Shown here one piece after another: positions 26,131 through 35,056 of a stretch of 64,000 nt of DNA; the first letter of the stretch is position 1; the number at the start of each line of letters is the position of its first letter. The notes beneath the pieces are model-generated. The model ran no database searches. It was not told where the DNA came from and was given only the letters and a program-made list of their open reading frames with translations. Location of the stretch: assembly GCA_021795465.1 (NCBI GenBank), contig JAJYPK010000001.1:1-64000 (forward strand), written 5' to 3'. The position numbers were made by a program, and so were the translations under genes. The stretch comes from Bacillota bacterium (GTDB lineage: Bacteria > Bacillota > Sulfobacillia > Sulfobacillales > Sulfobacillaceae).

Positions 26131-26910
26131 ATGTCGAAGTTGTGGACCAAATCCTGGGAGTATTCTTGGACCTATTGGCGGACTACATGGAAGCAAACCT
26201 GGCTTGTCCCCATGGGGCTTGCCGTCATCGCTCTGGTGCTGTGGTCGGTGGTGAATCCCGCCGTGGTTCCGTTTTTGTTTTTTCGGATTCAACCAATTAA
26301 CGACCCGGTGATTGGGGCGCTATTTGACCACAATCTCATCGCACTTAGGGCATCCCTTGAGCGCACCGCTCTCAGTAGTGTTGTCCTGTTGGCCCTTGGA
26401 GTGGGGCTTGGTGTGCGCGGTGGGGGGCGGGCGCTGACCATGCGGAATCGGGTCATGGGAACGATCATGGCGAGCATTCTGCTGATTTTGTCATGGGGTA
26501 CCCTAGCGATTATGGGTGTGCCGATTTTTCCCGGGAAAGGGCATTTAGGGATAAATATTGGCTTCAGTACGATCTTGATCATGGTGGTGTTGCCGATCGT
26601 ATTTTGGTGGTGGCCATGGCGTGTCTCGCATCCTAAAGGCTCCTTTGGCGACTTTGCTGGTTGGTTTATGCGATCCGTGCTCGAAAAGCTTATGATGGTC
26701 TGGGGATGGCTTTTGGGAATGGTCGTCACGGAGATGCTTGCGGCGGGAATTGCGTGGACAACGTTTTCCCCATTAGTAGGAATGGTGGCACTTTCGGCCC
26801 TATCGATAGGTTTCCTGGGATTTGTGTGGAAGGCAGCAAGCTACTATGGCATGGATATCCATGACCCCAATGACCTGGAGGTTCGGTGCGAGACAGCACT
26901 CGTTGATTGA
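26131..26910 (+). CDS. Polytopic membrane protein of unknown function
   Basis: The 259-residue protein begins with a Trp-rich amphipathic stretch (SWEYSWTYWRTTWKQTW) and has about five to six membrane segments. No motif was recognised. A GGAGG site precedes the ATG. It lies 31 bases after the small membrane protein and is followed by a 158-base gap before the cupredoxin, so it probably ends the first sub-operon. Confidence 0.6.
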   Translation: MSKLWTKSWEYSWTYWRTTWKQTWLVPMGLAVIALVLWSVVNPAVVPFLFFRIQPINDPVIGALFDHNLIALRASLERTALSSVVLLALGVGLGVRGGGRALTMRNRVMGTIMASILLILSWGTLAIMGVPIFPGKGHLGINIGFSTILIMVVLPIVFWWWPWRVSHPKGSFGDFAGWFMRSVLEKLMMVWGWLLGMVVTEMLAAGIAWTTFSPLVGMVALSALSIGFLGFVWKAASYYGMDIHDPNDLEVRCETALVD

Positions 26911-27068
26911 CCCTGAGTAATCGAAATATTGGGGTTGATGGAAGGAATTCGCAGGTTGATGTCGAATAGCTTTGGAGTTGTTCCGAATGTCTGGAGTTCC
27001 GAGGCGCTTTGTGACGGCGTATGACATGGGAAACAAGAGCGAGTCTTTCGGGATAGGAGGTAGAGTCG

Positions 27069-27710
27069 GTGGACGAACGCGAGGATCAAAAGCCTAATGA
27101 ATCGTTGACATCGTTGCCTAATTGGAGTCGGCGGCAGTTCTTAGTGGGAAGCGCAGGGATTGCGGTGGCCGGTATGGTTGCGCTATGGGCCCGCACACCT
27201 ATTGTTAGTGCAGCGCGTGGCGTGTTTGGGTCGCCCGTCGACACAGGGCTTATCCATGTCTATCAAGAAGATTATTATTTTGTGCCGAATTACATGACAT
27301 GGCAAGTAGGAAACAAGATGACCATGCGTCTACATAACATGAGCACGACACGTTGGCACGAGATGCAAATTGGGCGTCATGTCAGTCACGAGAAGACCGT
27401 ATTTGGCACGTTGACTGCGGACGGCTTCACGGAAGACTTCTGGGCAGGAGTGCCGGTTACGTTCAGCAATCCGTACAAAATCGACAACCTGGTGTACAAC
27501 AAGGCGATACCGACGTTTATCGGTCCCAAATCCGAGTATAAGTTGACCACCGGTGGAGCTTTTAGCCCGACACTGAAGCCTGGTGGGCATATCGACATAA
27601 CGTTTGTGGTGCCGGATAAACCGGGTATTTGGCAATACGGGTGTTTTGTCCAAAATGCTGCGCATTGGCGATTTGGGATGCGCGGGACTTTGAACGTGAT
27701 CAAGGCGTAA
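27069..27710 (+). CDS. Tat-exported cupredoxin (blue copper protein)
   Basis: The 213-residue protein starts at GTG behind AGGAGGT. A twin-arginine signal SRRQFLVGSAGIAVAGM is at residues 20-36. The C-terminal motif C192-x6-H199-x4-M204 (CFVQNAAHWRFGM), with H97 in RWHEMQIG, forms a type 1 copper site. It precedes oxidase subunit II by 70 bases, so it is a good candidate electron donor to, or additional copper subunit of, the oxidase, in the manner of sulfocyanin-like proteins of acidophiles. That role is inferred. Confidence 0.8.
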   Translation: MDEREDQKPNESLTSLPNWSRRQFLVGSAGIAVAGMVALWARTPIVSAARGVFGSPVDTGLIHVYQEDYYFVPNYMTWQVGNKMTMRLHNMSTTRWHEMQIGRHVSHEKTVFGTLTADGFTEDFWAGVPVTFSNPYKIDNLVYNKAIPTFIGPKSEYKLTTGGAFSPTLKPGGHIDITFVVPDKPGIWQYGCFVQNAAHWRFGMRGTLNVIKA

Positions 27711-27780
27711 ATCCCATCCCGAGTGAGGTCACCATGGGTTTTTATTCGACGGAAGATTTGAAGAAAGGAGGCTATTCCGC

Positions 27781-28602
27781 ATGGGAAGCCTAGTGGTATT
27801 CGGAATACTTTGGATTGTGGGTTCGTTGCTCGGAGAGTGGGGAGCGACGGCCTGGATCGATTCAGCACCCAACGGAACCGGTCCGTATTTTGGAACGGCA
27901 TCCAACTTAGGCTTGGTTGGAGTCCATGCTTTCGACTTCTTAATATGGGTGGCCGTTCCGATTTTTGTGTTTGTGGTGTTGATGATCCTTTTCGCCATGT
28001 TTAAATTTCGGGCGCGGCGCGACGAGAACGTCACCAATGCCCCCTCGCAAGTGCGCAACAACAAAGCCTTTGTGGGAACATGGATTGTGATTAGTATTTT
28101 GCTAAACCTTCTCATTTGGTTACATCCCAATGCCAGTGGCTTAGAGCAGGTATTTGCCGCGCAACTTCCTGCCAATAACCCTAAACCCGTGGTCATTGAT
28201 GTGACTGCTCGACAGTGGGAGTGGATTTTCAGTTATCCTCAGTATCACATTACCCAGTCGCTCAATGCCAGTGGACAAGACACCTTGTACATGCCGGTCA
28301 ACCGGCCCGTAAAGTTTGTCTTGCGGTCGTACGACCCTTTTCACAGCTACGCGCATCAAGTGGATGTTATTCACGGATTCTGGATTCCGGCGTTCGGCGT
28401 GAAGTATGACGTAATCCCGGGTGAGACCCGAATCCTTTATCTTACCGCCACGAAGCTGATGTCTACCGAGACTAACCCAATGGCCCGGGTACAGTGCTCC
28501 GAAGTCTGTGGACCAGGTCACCCTTACATGGAAGCTAATTTGCACGTGGTGACGGGATCGCAATTTGCGGCCTGGGCCAAAGCCCAGGCTGCACGGGGCT
28601 AG
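27781..28602 (+). CDS. Cytochrome c oxidase subunit II
   Basis: This 273-residue subunit has two N-terminal membrane segments and an outer cupredoxin domain. The CuA site is complete: H198 in IHGFW, then C239, C243, H247 and M250 in CSEVCGPGHPYM. Presence of CuA indicates a cytochrome c or copper-protein oxidase rather than a quinol oxidase. The start has AAAGGAGG nine bases upstream. It precedes subunit I. Confidence 0.93.
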   Translation: MGSLVVFGILWIVGSLLGEWGATAWIDSAPNGTGPYFGTASNLGLVGVHAFDFLIWVAVPIFVFVVLMILFAMFKFRARRDENVTNAPSQVRNNKAFVGTWIVISILLNLLIWLHPNASGLEQVFAAQLPANNPKPVVIDVTARQWEWIFSYPQYHITQSLNASGQDTLYMPVNRPVKFVLRSYDPFHSYAHQVDVIHGFWIPAFGVKYDVIPGETRILYLTATKLMSTETNPMARVQCSEVCGPGHPYMEANLHVVTGSQFAAWAKAQAARG

Positions 28603-28679
28603 CAGGCTGGTAGTTCGTTATCGGCTAGTCCCCTGCTGAACTGAAGAAACTAAGGTGTTTTAAGAGGAGGTTACAAGTC

Positions 28680-30563
28680 ATGGCACAACCCTTAACCAAA
28701 GAGGGACCGGACCCGGAAACCAGGCGCGTGGCCCCGTTACCTCCTGTCCTGCGAGGGTTTTTGTGGGCAGCCATAGGATTTATTGTGTTTGCTGCTTTGG
28801 CCGCCTGGCTCGATCCGAGTCGTGTCAGCCCATACATCACAGCGGTGGGAGCCGTAGCCGGATGGTTTGGTGCGATGATTGGATGGCTCTTAGGAATCGG
28901 TGGCTACGAACATGTGGTGAAGCCGATGATGGGTTACCCATCTCCAGCTGTGCGCACATCAGGATGGCGGCGCTATTACGAGTATGCGCTCGACCACAAG
29001 GTGATTGGGATTCAGTATCTTGGGGCTTCGACCGGGACCTTTCTCATTGCAGGCCTCATTGCGATGGCGATGCGCTTCCAATTGATGAGCTATCGACCGA
29101 CCCTGTTCCATTATCCCCAAAACTATCTCAATGCTGTGGGTATTCATGGAACCCTCATGATGTTTACGGTCGCAACGGTAGCCATGGTAGGGGGGCTCGG
29201 AAATTACTTTGTACCCCTAATGATAGGAACGCGAGAAACCATGTTTCCTAAGGCCTCGGGGATGTCCGTCTGGCTTGTGCCCCTAGGGGTCTTAACGGTG
29301 GCTATGTCCCCGCTCTTAGGGCAATGGACCACAGGTTGGCGCGGCTATGAGCCCTTGGCGTCGTCCGACGGTAGTGGTTTACTCTATTACTATTTAGGAG
29401 TTTTTGCGCTCACCACGTCCTCCTTGATTGTGGCTATTAACTTGACGGCGACTATTCTTTTTAAGCGGACGCGCGGGATGACGTGGAATCGGCTGCCCTT
29501 ATTCGCGTGGGGAATCCTTACCGTGTCGCTTTTGAATATCATATGGTTGCCGGAGATTCAAACCACCTTTGTCTTGGGAATGTTGGACAAAGTGATGCCG
29601 TTGAATCTCTTTAATGTGTTTGGTCAACCTCTGGGTTACGAGTATTTGTTCTGGCTGTTCGGTCACCCTGAGGTATACATTGTGGTATTGCCGGCATTGG
29701 CGATTTGGAGTGAAATCATCCCGGTCATGGGCAGGAAATCGTTGTTTGCCCGACCTATCGCGGTGCTGGGACTCGTCTTCGTGATGCTGTTATCCGGAAT
29801 GGTGTGGGCGCATCATATGTTCACCATGATGCGTTTTAGCGAGATGTTGCCGTTCTCGTTCTTCACGGAGATGATTTCGATACCTACGGGATTTGCTTAT
29901 TTGGCCGTGATTGGGACCTTGTGGAATTCCAGACTTCGCCTGACGACACCCACCTTATTGGTCCTCATGAGCATGTTCAACTTTCTGATTGGCGGATTGA
30001 CAGGTCTCTTCCTTGCGGACGTTCCTGCCAACCTTCAATTGCACAATACCTTCTTTGTGGTGGGGCATTTCCATTACACCATCATTGGTGGGATGGTCTT
30101 TAGCTGGATGGCGGCGATGTACTACTGGCTGCCGAAATTTTCGGGGCGCACCTATAGCGAATTTTGGGGTAAACTCGGAGCGATTTGGGTTTTTGTAGCC
30201 TTTAACGCAACCTTCCTCAATTTCTTCATTCTCGGTCTACACGGGATGAACCGTTGGGTGAGTGTCTATCCGAAATATCTGCAACCCGAGAACTTTTGGA
30301 CGTCTATTGCAGCATTCTTCTTGGGGGCTGGGTTCGCGATTAACATTATTCACATTGTGTGGGCTTGGATGAAGGGGCCGAAGGTTAAAGAGAACCCGTG
30401 GGACGCCAAGACATTGGAATGGCGCACATCGTCTCCCCCGCCGACCAAGAACTTTGACACCTTGCCGGTGGTGGTTGGGAGCTTTTACACCTATGGTGAG
30501 GGCGTACCCGATCCCGTGGAGATTCCAGTATCCGAGATGGAAACAAAAGGGTCTCCTGGCTAA
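28680..30563 (+). CDS. Haem-copper oxidase subunit I
   Basis: This 627-residue subunit carries the haem-copper centre. It has GIHGTLMMFTVA near the low-spin haem ligand and GHPEVYIVVLP, which gives the CuB His, the Glu of the D-channel and the cross-linked Tyr. MVWAHHMFT supplies the CuB histidine pair. VGHFHYTIIGG supplies the haem ligands near the C-terminal half. The HPEVY motif places it with A1-type enzymes. About 100 extra N-terminal residues include two hydrophobic segments. AGAGGAGGT precedes the ATG. Confidence 0.95.
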   Translation: MAQPLTKEGPDPETRRVAPLPPVLRGFLWAAIGFIVFAALAAWLDPSRVSPYITAVGAVAGWFGAMIGWLLGIGGYEHVVKPMMGYPSPAVRTSGWRRYYEYALDHKVIGIQYLGASTGTFLIAGLIAMAMRFQLMSYRPTLFHYPQNYLNAVGIHGTLMMFTVATVAMVGGLGNYFVPLMIGTRETMFPKASGMSVWLVPLGVLTVAMSPLLGQWTTGWRGYEPLASSDGSGLLYYYLGVFALTTSSLIVAINLTATILFKRTRGMTWNRLPLFAWGILTVSLLNIIWLPEIQTTFVLGMLDKVMPLNLFNVFGQPLGYEYLFWLFGHPEVYIVVLPALAIWSEIIPVMGRKSLFARPIAVLGLVFVMLLSGMVWAHHMFTMMRFSEMLPFSFFTEMISIPTGFAYLAVIGTLWNSRLRLTTPTLLVLMSMFNFLIGGLTGLFLADVPANLQLHNTFFVVGHFHYTIIGGMVFSWMAAMYYWLPKFSGRTYSEFWGKLGAIWVFVAFNATFLNFFILGLHGMNRWVSVYPKYLQPENFWTSIAAFFLGAGFAINIIHIVWAWMKGPKVKENPWDAKTLEWRTSSPPPTKNFDTLPVVVGSFYTYGEGVPDPVEIPVSEMETKGSPG

Positions 30564-30596
30564 CCCCCCCGAGATCCTTGACGAAAGGAGTAGTGC

Positions 30597-31166
30597 GTGA
30601 TGTCTGTGAAAAGTCCGGTCGCAGCCCAGGAAAACGGGCTCGAAATTAAACATTATCGGGCAGGATTTTCCTTGTTTCTTATCAGTCAAGCCGTAGTTTT
30701 CATGGTGTTGATTGCCGTGCGGTATCTTATTGCGGGATCCAAAGTGGGTCCCTATAGCCAATGGTTAGGCGCCGCGGTTACGGTCGTCATGCTATGGAGT
30801 GCCATTCAGGCTAAACGCGCGAACTTAGCCGCCGATAAAGGCGACCATGAAGCAATTTTAAAGCGATTGCAAGGGGCATTTTGGCTCGGAGTCTTGGCTT
30901 TTCTGTTAGTGGTGTTGACATGGGTCGGGGTTCGAGCTGGTGGGTACCCGATTAAACTCCCGTCCCTAGAAGTGTTCTGGGTGGCTACCGGATTTTGGCT
31001 GGTCTATGTCTTGCTGGGCCTCTTCGTCCTGTTTGCCGCCCGATCGCGGGGGATTCGGGTGGGTTACGTACCGGAAAGCCATTGGGATCTAGAGGCCAGT
31101 TCCCGGTTTTGGTCATTGGTGGCATTGGGATGGGTGGCACTCTGGGTTGCCTTCTTTTTAATCTAG
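30597..31166 (+). CDS. Cytochrome c oxidase subunit III
   Basis: The 189-residue protein has five membrane segments, the short form common in Firmicutes, and follows subunit I by 33 bases. FSLFLISQAVVFMVL and RLQGAFWLGVLAFLLV match the subunit III pattern. GTG and ATG starts lie side by side behind AAGGAG. It helps stabilise the core enzyme. Confidence 0.85.
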   Translation: MMSVKSPVAAQENGLEIKHYRAGFSLFLISQAVVFMVLIAVRYLIAGSKVGPYSQWLGAAVTVVMLWSAIQAKRANLAADKGDHEAILKRLQGAFWLGVLAFLLVVLTWVGVRAGGYPIKLPSLEVFWVATGFWLVYVLLGLFVLFAARSRGIRVGYVPESHWDLEASSRFWSLVALGWVALWVAFFLI

Positions 31167-31202
31167 ATTTTCTAAACCCGCCAAGGGAAAGGAGCGTTGA
31201 CA

Positions 31203-31433
31203 ATGCACGGTGGATTTTTTCCTTCTCTACCATTCTATATTCCTCACTCACCAGGGATCGCCCATTGGTGGGATATATTCTGGTGGGTGTTTCAACTTGT
31301 GGTGATGACCACAATGGTGTTGCTATTGCGTCACTGGGCGGTATCGTTTGATCGGGAACATCAGGCTCCGCTGGATCGCCCGTTGAAAAAGACAACGACG
31401 ATGCCCCCGGATGGTCCAGGAATTTCGGGATAG
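31203..31433 (+). CDS. Short oxidase-associated membrane protein (subunit IV-like position)
   Basis: The 76-residue product has a single span (WWVFQLVVMTTMVLLLRHWAV) and a Pro-rich tail. ATG 31203 is chosen over the in-frame TTG because AAAGGAG is eight bases away. It lies between subunit III and haem O synthase, where subunit IV or assembly peptides usually sit. Sequence similarity to a named subunit was not recognised. Confidence 0.65.
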   Translation: MHGGFFPSLPFYIPHSPGIAHWWDIFWWVFQLVVMTTMVLLLRHWAVSFDREHQAPLDRPLKKTTTMPPDGPGISG

Positions 31434-31441
31434 GGGGACAT

Positions 31442-32359
31442 ATGATGCAGACTCTGCCGTCGAGCGGTAACGGCCCTGAGGTGACTCTAAAGGAGACTCC
31501 ACGCTGGATCGAAATAGGCCGCGATTATTTGGCTCTCACCAAGCCAGGGATTGTGGTGTGGCTGATGATTACAGCGTTTTCGGCGATGCTGGTGGCGTCG
31601 CACGGGCTGCCTCCGATTGGCGAGGGGGCCGCGACTTTGGGCGGTCTCGCGATGTCGGCCGGAGGTGCCCATGCGGTCAATATGTGGTATGACCGGGATA
31701 TTGACCAAGTGATGGAACGCACCAAAAACCGACCGGTGGCCACGGGCCGAATTCCCGGGCGTCATGCCCTCATATTTGGTGTAGTAGCGGGACTAGTCGC
31801 ATTCGTCCTGCAAGCGACCGTGGTGAACTGGTTGACGGCATGGACCTGTCTCGGTGGTTATCTGGTGTATGTGTTTGTCTACACGCTATGGCTCAAGCGT
31901 CGCTCTCCACAAAATATTGTGATCGGGGGGGCGGCGGGAGCCTTTCCTCCACTAGTGGGTTGGGCAGCGGTGACGGACCACGTTGGTTTGGTGGCGGGAC
32001 TCATGTTTCTGTTGGTGTTTTTGTGGACGCCGCCGCACTTTTGGTCCTTGGCTCTCTATAAACAAAACGACTATCGCCGGGCCAAGATCCCCATGATGCC
32101 TATTGTCCAGGGATATCGCAGTACAACCATCCAGACCTTGATATATACGGGCCTTACGGTGCTCACGTCTGTCGCCCTTTTCGTGGTAGCGAGGTTGTCT
32201 TGGTTTTATCTTGTCGTGGCACTGGTCACCGGTGCGACGTTCCTCGTTTACCAGGTGCGGTTGATGACCACGCGGGATAAGACCGGATCGTGGGCTAAAC
32301 GCAACTTTAAATTTTCGTTGCTCTACATTGCGGTACTCTTTGTCGCGATGATCGTGTAA
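31442..32359 (+). CDS. ctaB: Protohaem IX farnesyltransferase (haem O synthase)
   Basis: The 305-residue UbiA-family enzyme farnesylates haem B to haem O for the oxidase. The prenyl-diphosphate motif NMWYDRDIDQVMERTKNRP is diagnostic, and the second acidic motif region is YKQNDYRRAKIPMMP. About eight to nine membrane segments are present. It starts eight bases after the small subunit gene and ends the oxidase operon. No haem A synthase (ctaA) gene is present in this window. Confidence 0.95.
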   Translation: MMQTLPSSGNGPEVTLKETPRWIEIGRDYLALTKPGIVVWLMITAFSAMLVASHGLPPIGEGAATLGGLAMSAGGAHAVNMWYDRDIDQVMERTKNRPVATGRIPGRHALIFGVVAGLVAFVLQATVVNWLTAWTCLGGYLVYVFVYTLWLKRRSPQNIVIGGAAGAFPPLVGWAAVTDHVGLVAGLMFLLVFLWTPPHFWSLALYKQNDYRRAKIPMMPIVQGYRSTTIQTLIYTGLTVLTSVALFVVARLSWFYLVVALVTGATFLVYQVRLMTTRDKTGSWAKRNFKFSLLYIAVLFVAMIV

Positions 32360-32404
32360 TGATCACCGCAGGTGGTGTTGTACCGTCTCTCCGCTTCGAT
32401 AAAC

Positions 32405-32441
32405 CCGAGGCCCCCTCGCTAGTTTAGCGACGGGGCCTCGG
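32405..32441. terminator. Hairpin between convergent ctaB and MFS genes
   Basis: A long stem pairs CCGAGGCCCC with GGGGCCTCGG, with one mismatch and five more pairs inside. No clear T-tract follows on either strand, but the position between two stops suggests a bidirectional terminator. Confidence 0.65.
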
Positions 32442-32463
32442 ATCATGCGGTGGGTAGTGCCTC

Positions 32464-33855
32464 TTATTCGTTGACGACCCGAACCATGTTACTGTTATGA
32501 TTCGATGCATCTTCCAAGTCCTCTAAACTCATCTGATTGGGTTCGGGAAGTAAGAGAGTTAAAAGAATCCCGACTAACGAAAACGCGAACGTAATGAGGA
32601 GGGTGCCACGTAAGCCCAGTGAGGCGTTTAATAGGGGAAACACGAAGACCCCAATGAAAGCGCCCAGCTTGGCGACACCTGCTGAGATACCGTGCCCGGT
32701 GGCACGCACACTGGTTGGATAGACTTCAGCCGATATCACGAACGTGGTGGTGTTGGGCCCGAATTCGGCGAAGAAGTAGCTGAATCCGAAGATGAGTAGG
32801 AACGGAACAACGTCTTTGGTCAGGCCGGGAACGAGTCCGATGACTCCAAAAGCGGTGCCCATTAAGAGAAAGCCCATCCACTGCAATTTTTTGTGACCTA
32901 TTTTATCAATCATGAAAAACGCGAGGACATAGCCCGGGACCGCAGCTACGGCGAAGATCATCAGGGACCAGGCGATGGTGGTCGTGGCGGTGGCATGGGG
33001 GGCTACGGCTTTGAGCACCAATGGGAGGGAGATAGAGTTTCCATAATAGGCGTAGTCAAACACGGCCCAACTACCGGCTGTCCCTAACAACAGCAACCAA
33101 TATCGCGACTGAGAGAGCATCTGACCGAGGGTAAGGCGTCTTACGGGGTCCATGTCTGTGGCGTGGGCAGTGGTTCCACCAGAGAACTCCGCCAATTTCA
33201 ATTGGGCTTCGGCACTTTGGCCTTTGACTTGAGCAACATATCGCGGAGATTCTGGCATCCTCCGACGTAAGATGATTACAGCCAAGGCAGGAATCGCCCC
33301 AAGTCCTAACATTAGCCGCCAAGCAATGTTTGGGTTTATCCCCGATGCCAGCAGGGTCAACGCCACAATGGGGCCTGAGATCAGGCCCAAGGCCTGCATG
33401 GAAAACACGAGACTAACCAGTTTACCGCGGTCCTTGGTATTGGCATATTCACTCATGAGTACGGCAGACACCGGATAGTCGCCGCCAATACCGAGGCCCA
33501 TAATGAAGCGAAAAATGAGGAGCCATAGAATGCTCGGACTAAAGGCCGAGAGAATCGCTCCCAGGGCCATCAGAGCGGCTTCCAGACCGTAGATGGTCTT
33601 GCGGCCAAAGATATCCGCTAATCGGCCGAAGACGAACGCGCCGAGAAAGGCGGCAAGGAGGGCCGTGGAACCTAGAAGCCCAATCATTCCACTCGTGGGA
33701 TGCCATTGTGCTTTAATAAGGACTAATGCCGCACCGATGATAAATAGATCATACGCATCCGTGAAAAAACCCATTCCTGCGGTCAGCACAGCACGCAGGT
33801 GAAAGAGTCCCAAGGGAGCTTCATTCAAGCTTTGAGTAACTGTTTTAGTGGCCAT
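32464..33855 (-). CDS. MFS transporter, sugar-porter/phosphate symporter-like
   Basis: I start at MATKTVTQ because AAGGAGG lies six bases upstream; the product has 463 residues and 12 predicted spans. GFFTDAYDLFIIGAA, FGRLADIFGRK and RFIMGLGIGGDYPVSA are typical of the group with the phosphate:H+ symporters (Pho84-like) and some aromatic-acid transporters. The substrate is unproven. Inorganic phosphate or an organic anion are the main options. Confidence 0.82.
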   Translation of the reverse strand: MATKTVTQSLNEAPLGLFHLRAVLTAGMGFFTDAYDLFIIGAALVLIKAQWHPTSGMIGLLGSTALLAAFLGAFVFGRLADIFGRKTIYGLEAALMALGAILSAFSPSILWLLIFRFIMGLGIGGDYPVSAVLMSEYANTKDRGKLVSLVFSMQALGLISGPIVALTLLASGINPNIAWRLMLGLGAIPALAVIILRRRMPESPRYVAQVKGQSAEAQLKLAEFSGGTTAHATDMDPVRRLTLGQMLSQSRYWLLLLGTAGSWAVFDYAYYGNSISLPLVLKAVAPHATATTTIAWSLMIFAVAAVPGYVLAFFMIDKIGHKKLQWMGFLLMGTAFGVIGLVPGLTKDVVPFLLIFGFSYFFAEFGPNTTTFVISAEVYPTSVRATGHGISAGVAKLGAFIGVFVFPLLNASLGLRGTLLITFAFSLVGILLTLLLPEPNQMSLEDLEDASNHNSNMVRVVNE

Positions 33856-33994
33856 GAGAGCCTCCTTATCATGGTGTTCCATTTGAACGAACGACAGCGT
33901 TTTACATGGGTAGTATGCGAGTCGTATGTTGGGATCATGCGAAGAAATCATGAACGGTTGATTAAATTCTTATGAAGAAACTGTAACGAGGCAA

Positions 33995-34025
33995 TAAAAA
34001 AACCGCACTGGCTTTTGCCATGCGG
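33995..34025 (-). terminator. Intrinsic terminator of the tRNA cluster
   Basis: On the minus strand CCGCATGGC, an AAAA loop and GCCAGTGCGG (one bulge) are followed by a seven-T run. It lies eight bases after the last tRNA. Confidence 0.9.
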
Positions 34026-34032
34026 ATTATAA

Positions 34033-34107
34033 TGGTGGGCACGACAGGTATCGGACCTGTGACCTCTTGCGTGTGAAGCAAGCGCTCTACCACTGAGCTA
34101 CGCGCCC
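34033..34107 (-). tRNA. tRNA-Val (CAC)
   Basis: A 75-base cloverleaf with encoded CCA. The acceptor arms are GGGCGCG and CGTGCCC. The D arm contains GCTCAGTGGTAGAGC. The anticodon stem CTTGC/GCAAG encloses loop TTCACAC, giving anticodon CAC for GUG codons. The T arm contains GGTCCGATACC. Confidence 0.93.
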
Positions 34108-34139
34108 GAATTATTGTCGATAGCGGTAATTTTTGTGGT

Positions 34140-34214
34140 TGGTGGGCCCAGAAGGATTCGAACCTCCGACCAACCGGTTATGAGCCGGCAGCTCTACCGC
34201 TGAGCTATGGGCCC
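34140..34214 (-). tRNA. tRNA with CAT anticodon (elongator Met or Ile2)
   Basis: A 75-base cloverleaf with encoded CCA. The acceptor arms are GGGCCCA/TGGGCCC. The anticodon stem GCCGG/CCGGT encloses loop CTCATAA. It lacks the three G-C pairs of an initiator anticodon stem, so it is either elongator tRNA-Met or tRNA-Ile(CAT), whose C34 is modified to lysidine; sequence inspection cannot separate them. Confidence 0.9.
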
Positions 34215-34221
34215 AAAAAAA

Positions 34222-34296
34222 TGGCTCCTCGAGTAGGACTCGAACCTACAACCACCCGGTTAACAGCCGGGTGCTCTACCATTGAGCTATCGAGGA
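34222..34296 (-). tRNA. tRNA-Asn (GTT)
   Basis: A 75-base cloverleaf with encoded CCA. The acceptor arms are TCCTCGA/TCGAGGA with a G discriminator. The anticodon stem CCCGG/CCGGG encloses loop CTGTTAA, giving anticodon GTT. It is the first gene of the minus-strand tRNA cluster. Confidence 0.94.
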
Positions 34297-34313
34297 GTGT
34301 TCCGACAGATGAC

Positions 34314-34342
34314 ATGTTAACAGGAGAGGGCCGTTCCGTCAA
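34314..34342 (-). promoter_or_regulatory. Promoter of the tRNA cluster
   Basis: On the minus strand TTGACG and TAACAT are separated by exactly 17 bases, and the -10 ends 18 bases before tRNA-Asn. Together with the downstream terminator this defines the tRNA-Asn/CAT/Val transcription unit. Confidence 0.8.
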
Positions 34343-34456
34343 GTGGTGGTTGGCATGGAATTTGATGGGGTCTGAGCGCGGTTAACTTTTGCGTTACAGG
34401 TAGGAAATTGGAAAAGAGCGTCGAATTGATCTCTGAGAGAAACCTCAGGGAGGATT

Positions 34457-35056
34457 ATGGTGGCTGGAAATATTAAGGTGATTACAGGGGAAATGTTTTC
34501 GGGCAAATCCAAAGAATTGTCACGACTTATTGAGCGGGCTCTGATTGCCGACTTAACGGTGGATGTTTTTTATCCCGTGTTCTCGTCACGCGAAAGTTCG
34601 CGGGATATCGAAAACCGGGTAGCAGAATTGACGGGTCAGTTAGTGGTGATGGGGGTGACCGAAGGCCGTGCCAATGACATTGTTCAATTAATGAATCCGT
34701 CGGCAGATGTGGTCGCGGTGGATGAAGCGCAGTTTTTTACGGAGGACTTAGTCGAGGTGGTGAAGGTCCTTCGGCACCAGGGCAAAAGGGTCTTAATCGC
34801 CGGTTTGGACTTGGATTACCAGGAACAACCGTTTGGGTGCATGGGATCGCTGATGTGTCTGGCTGACGAGGTTATGAAGGTCCATGCGGTCTGCACCTCG
34901 TGTAAGAAATCTGATGCATTTATTTCGCATCGTTTAACCAACGAAGCGGATCAAGTGGTGGTTGGCGAACGTAATTATACTGCGCTCTGTGTGGAATGCT
35001 ATGATCGCATTATGCGCATTAAACGGGAGAGGACGACCGATTACCAGACCGCTTGA
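34457..35056 (+). CDS. tdk: Thymidine kinase
   Basis: This 199-residue type II thymidine kinase phosphorylates thymidine with ATP for DNA precursor salvage. The P-loop is GEMFSGKSKEL. The catalytic acidic motif is VAVDEAQFF. The lasso zinc site has CTSC and CVEC, and VGERNYTALC fits the thymidine-binding loop. AGGGAGG is only three bases before ATG, so GTG 34460 is an equally good start. It overlaps the next gene. Confidence 0.94.
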   Translation: MVAGNIKVITGEMFSGKSKELSRLIERALIADLTVDVFYPVFSSRESSRDIENRVAELTGQLVVMGVTEGRANDIVQLMNPSADVVAVDEAQFFTEDLVEVVKVLRHQGKRVLIAGLDLDYQEQPFGCMGSLMCLADEVMKVHAVCTSCKKSDAFISHRLTNEADQVVVGERNYTALCVECYDRIMRIKRERTTDYQTA

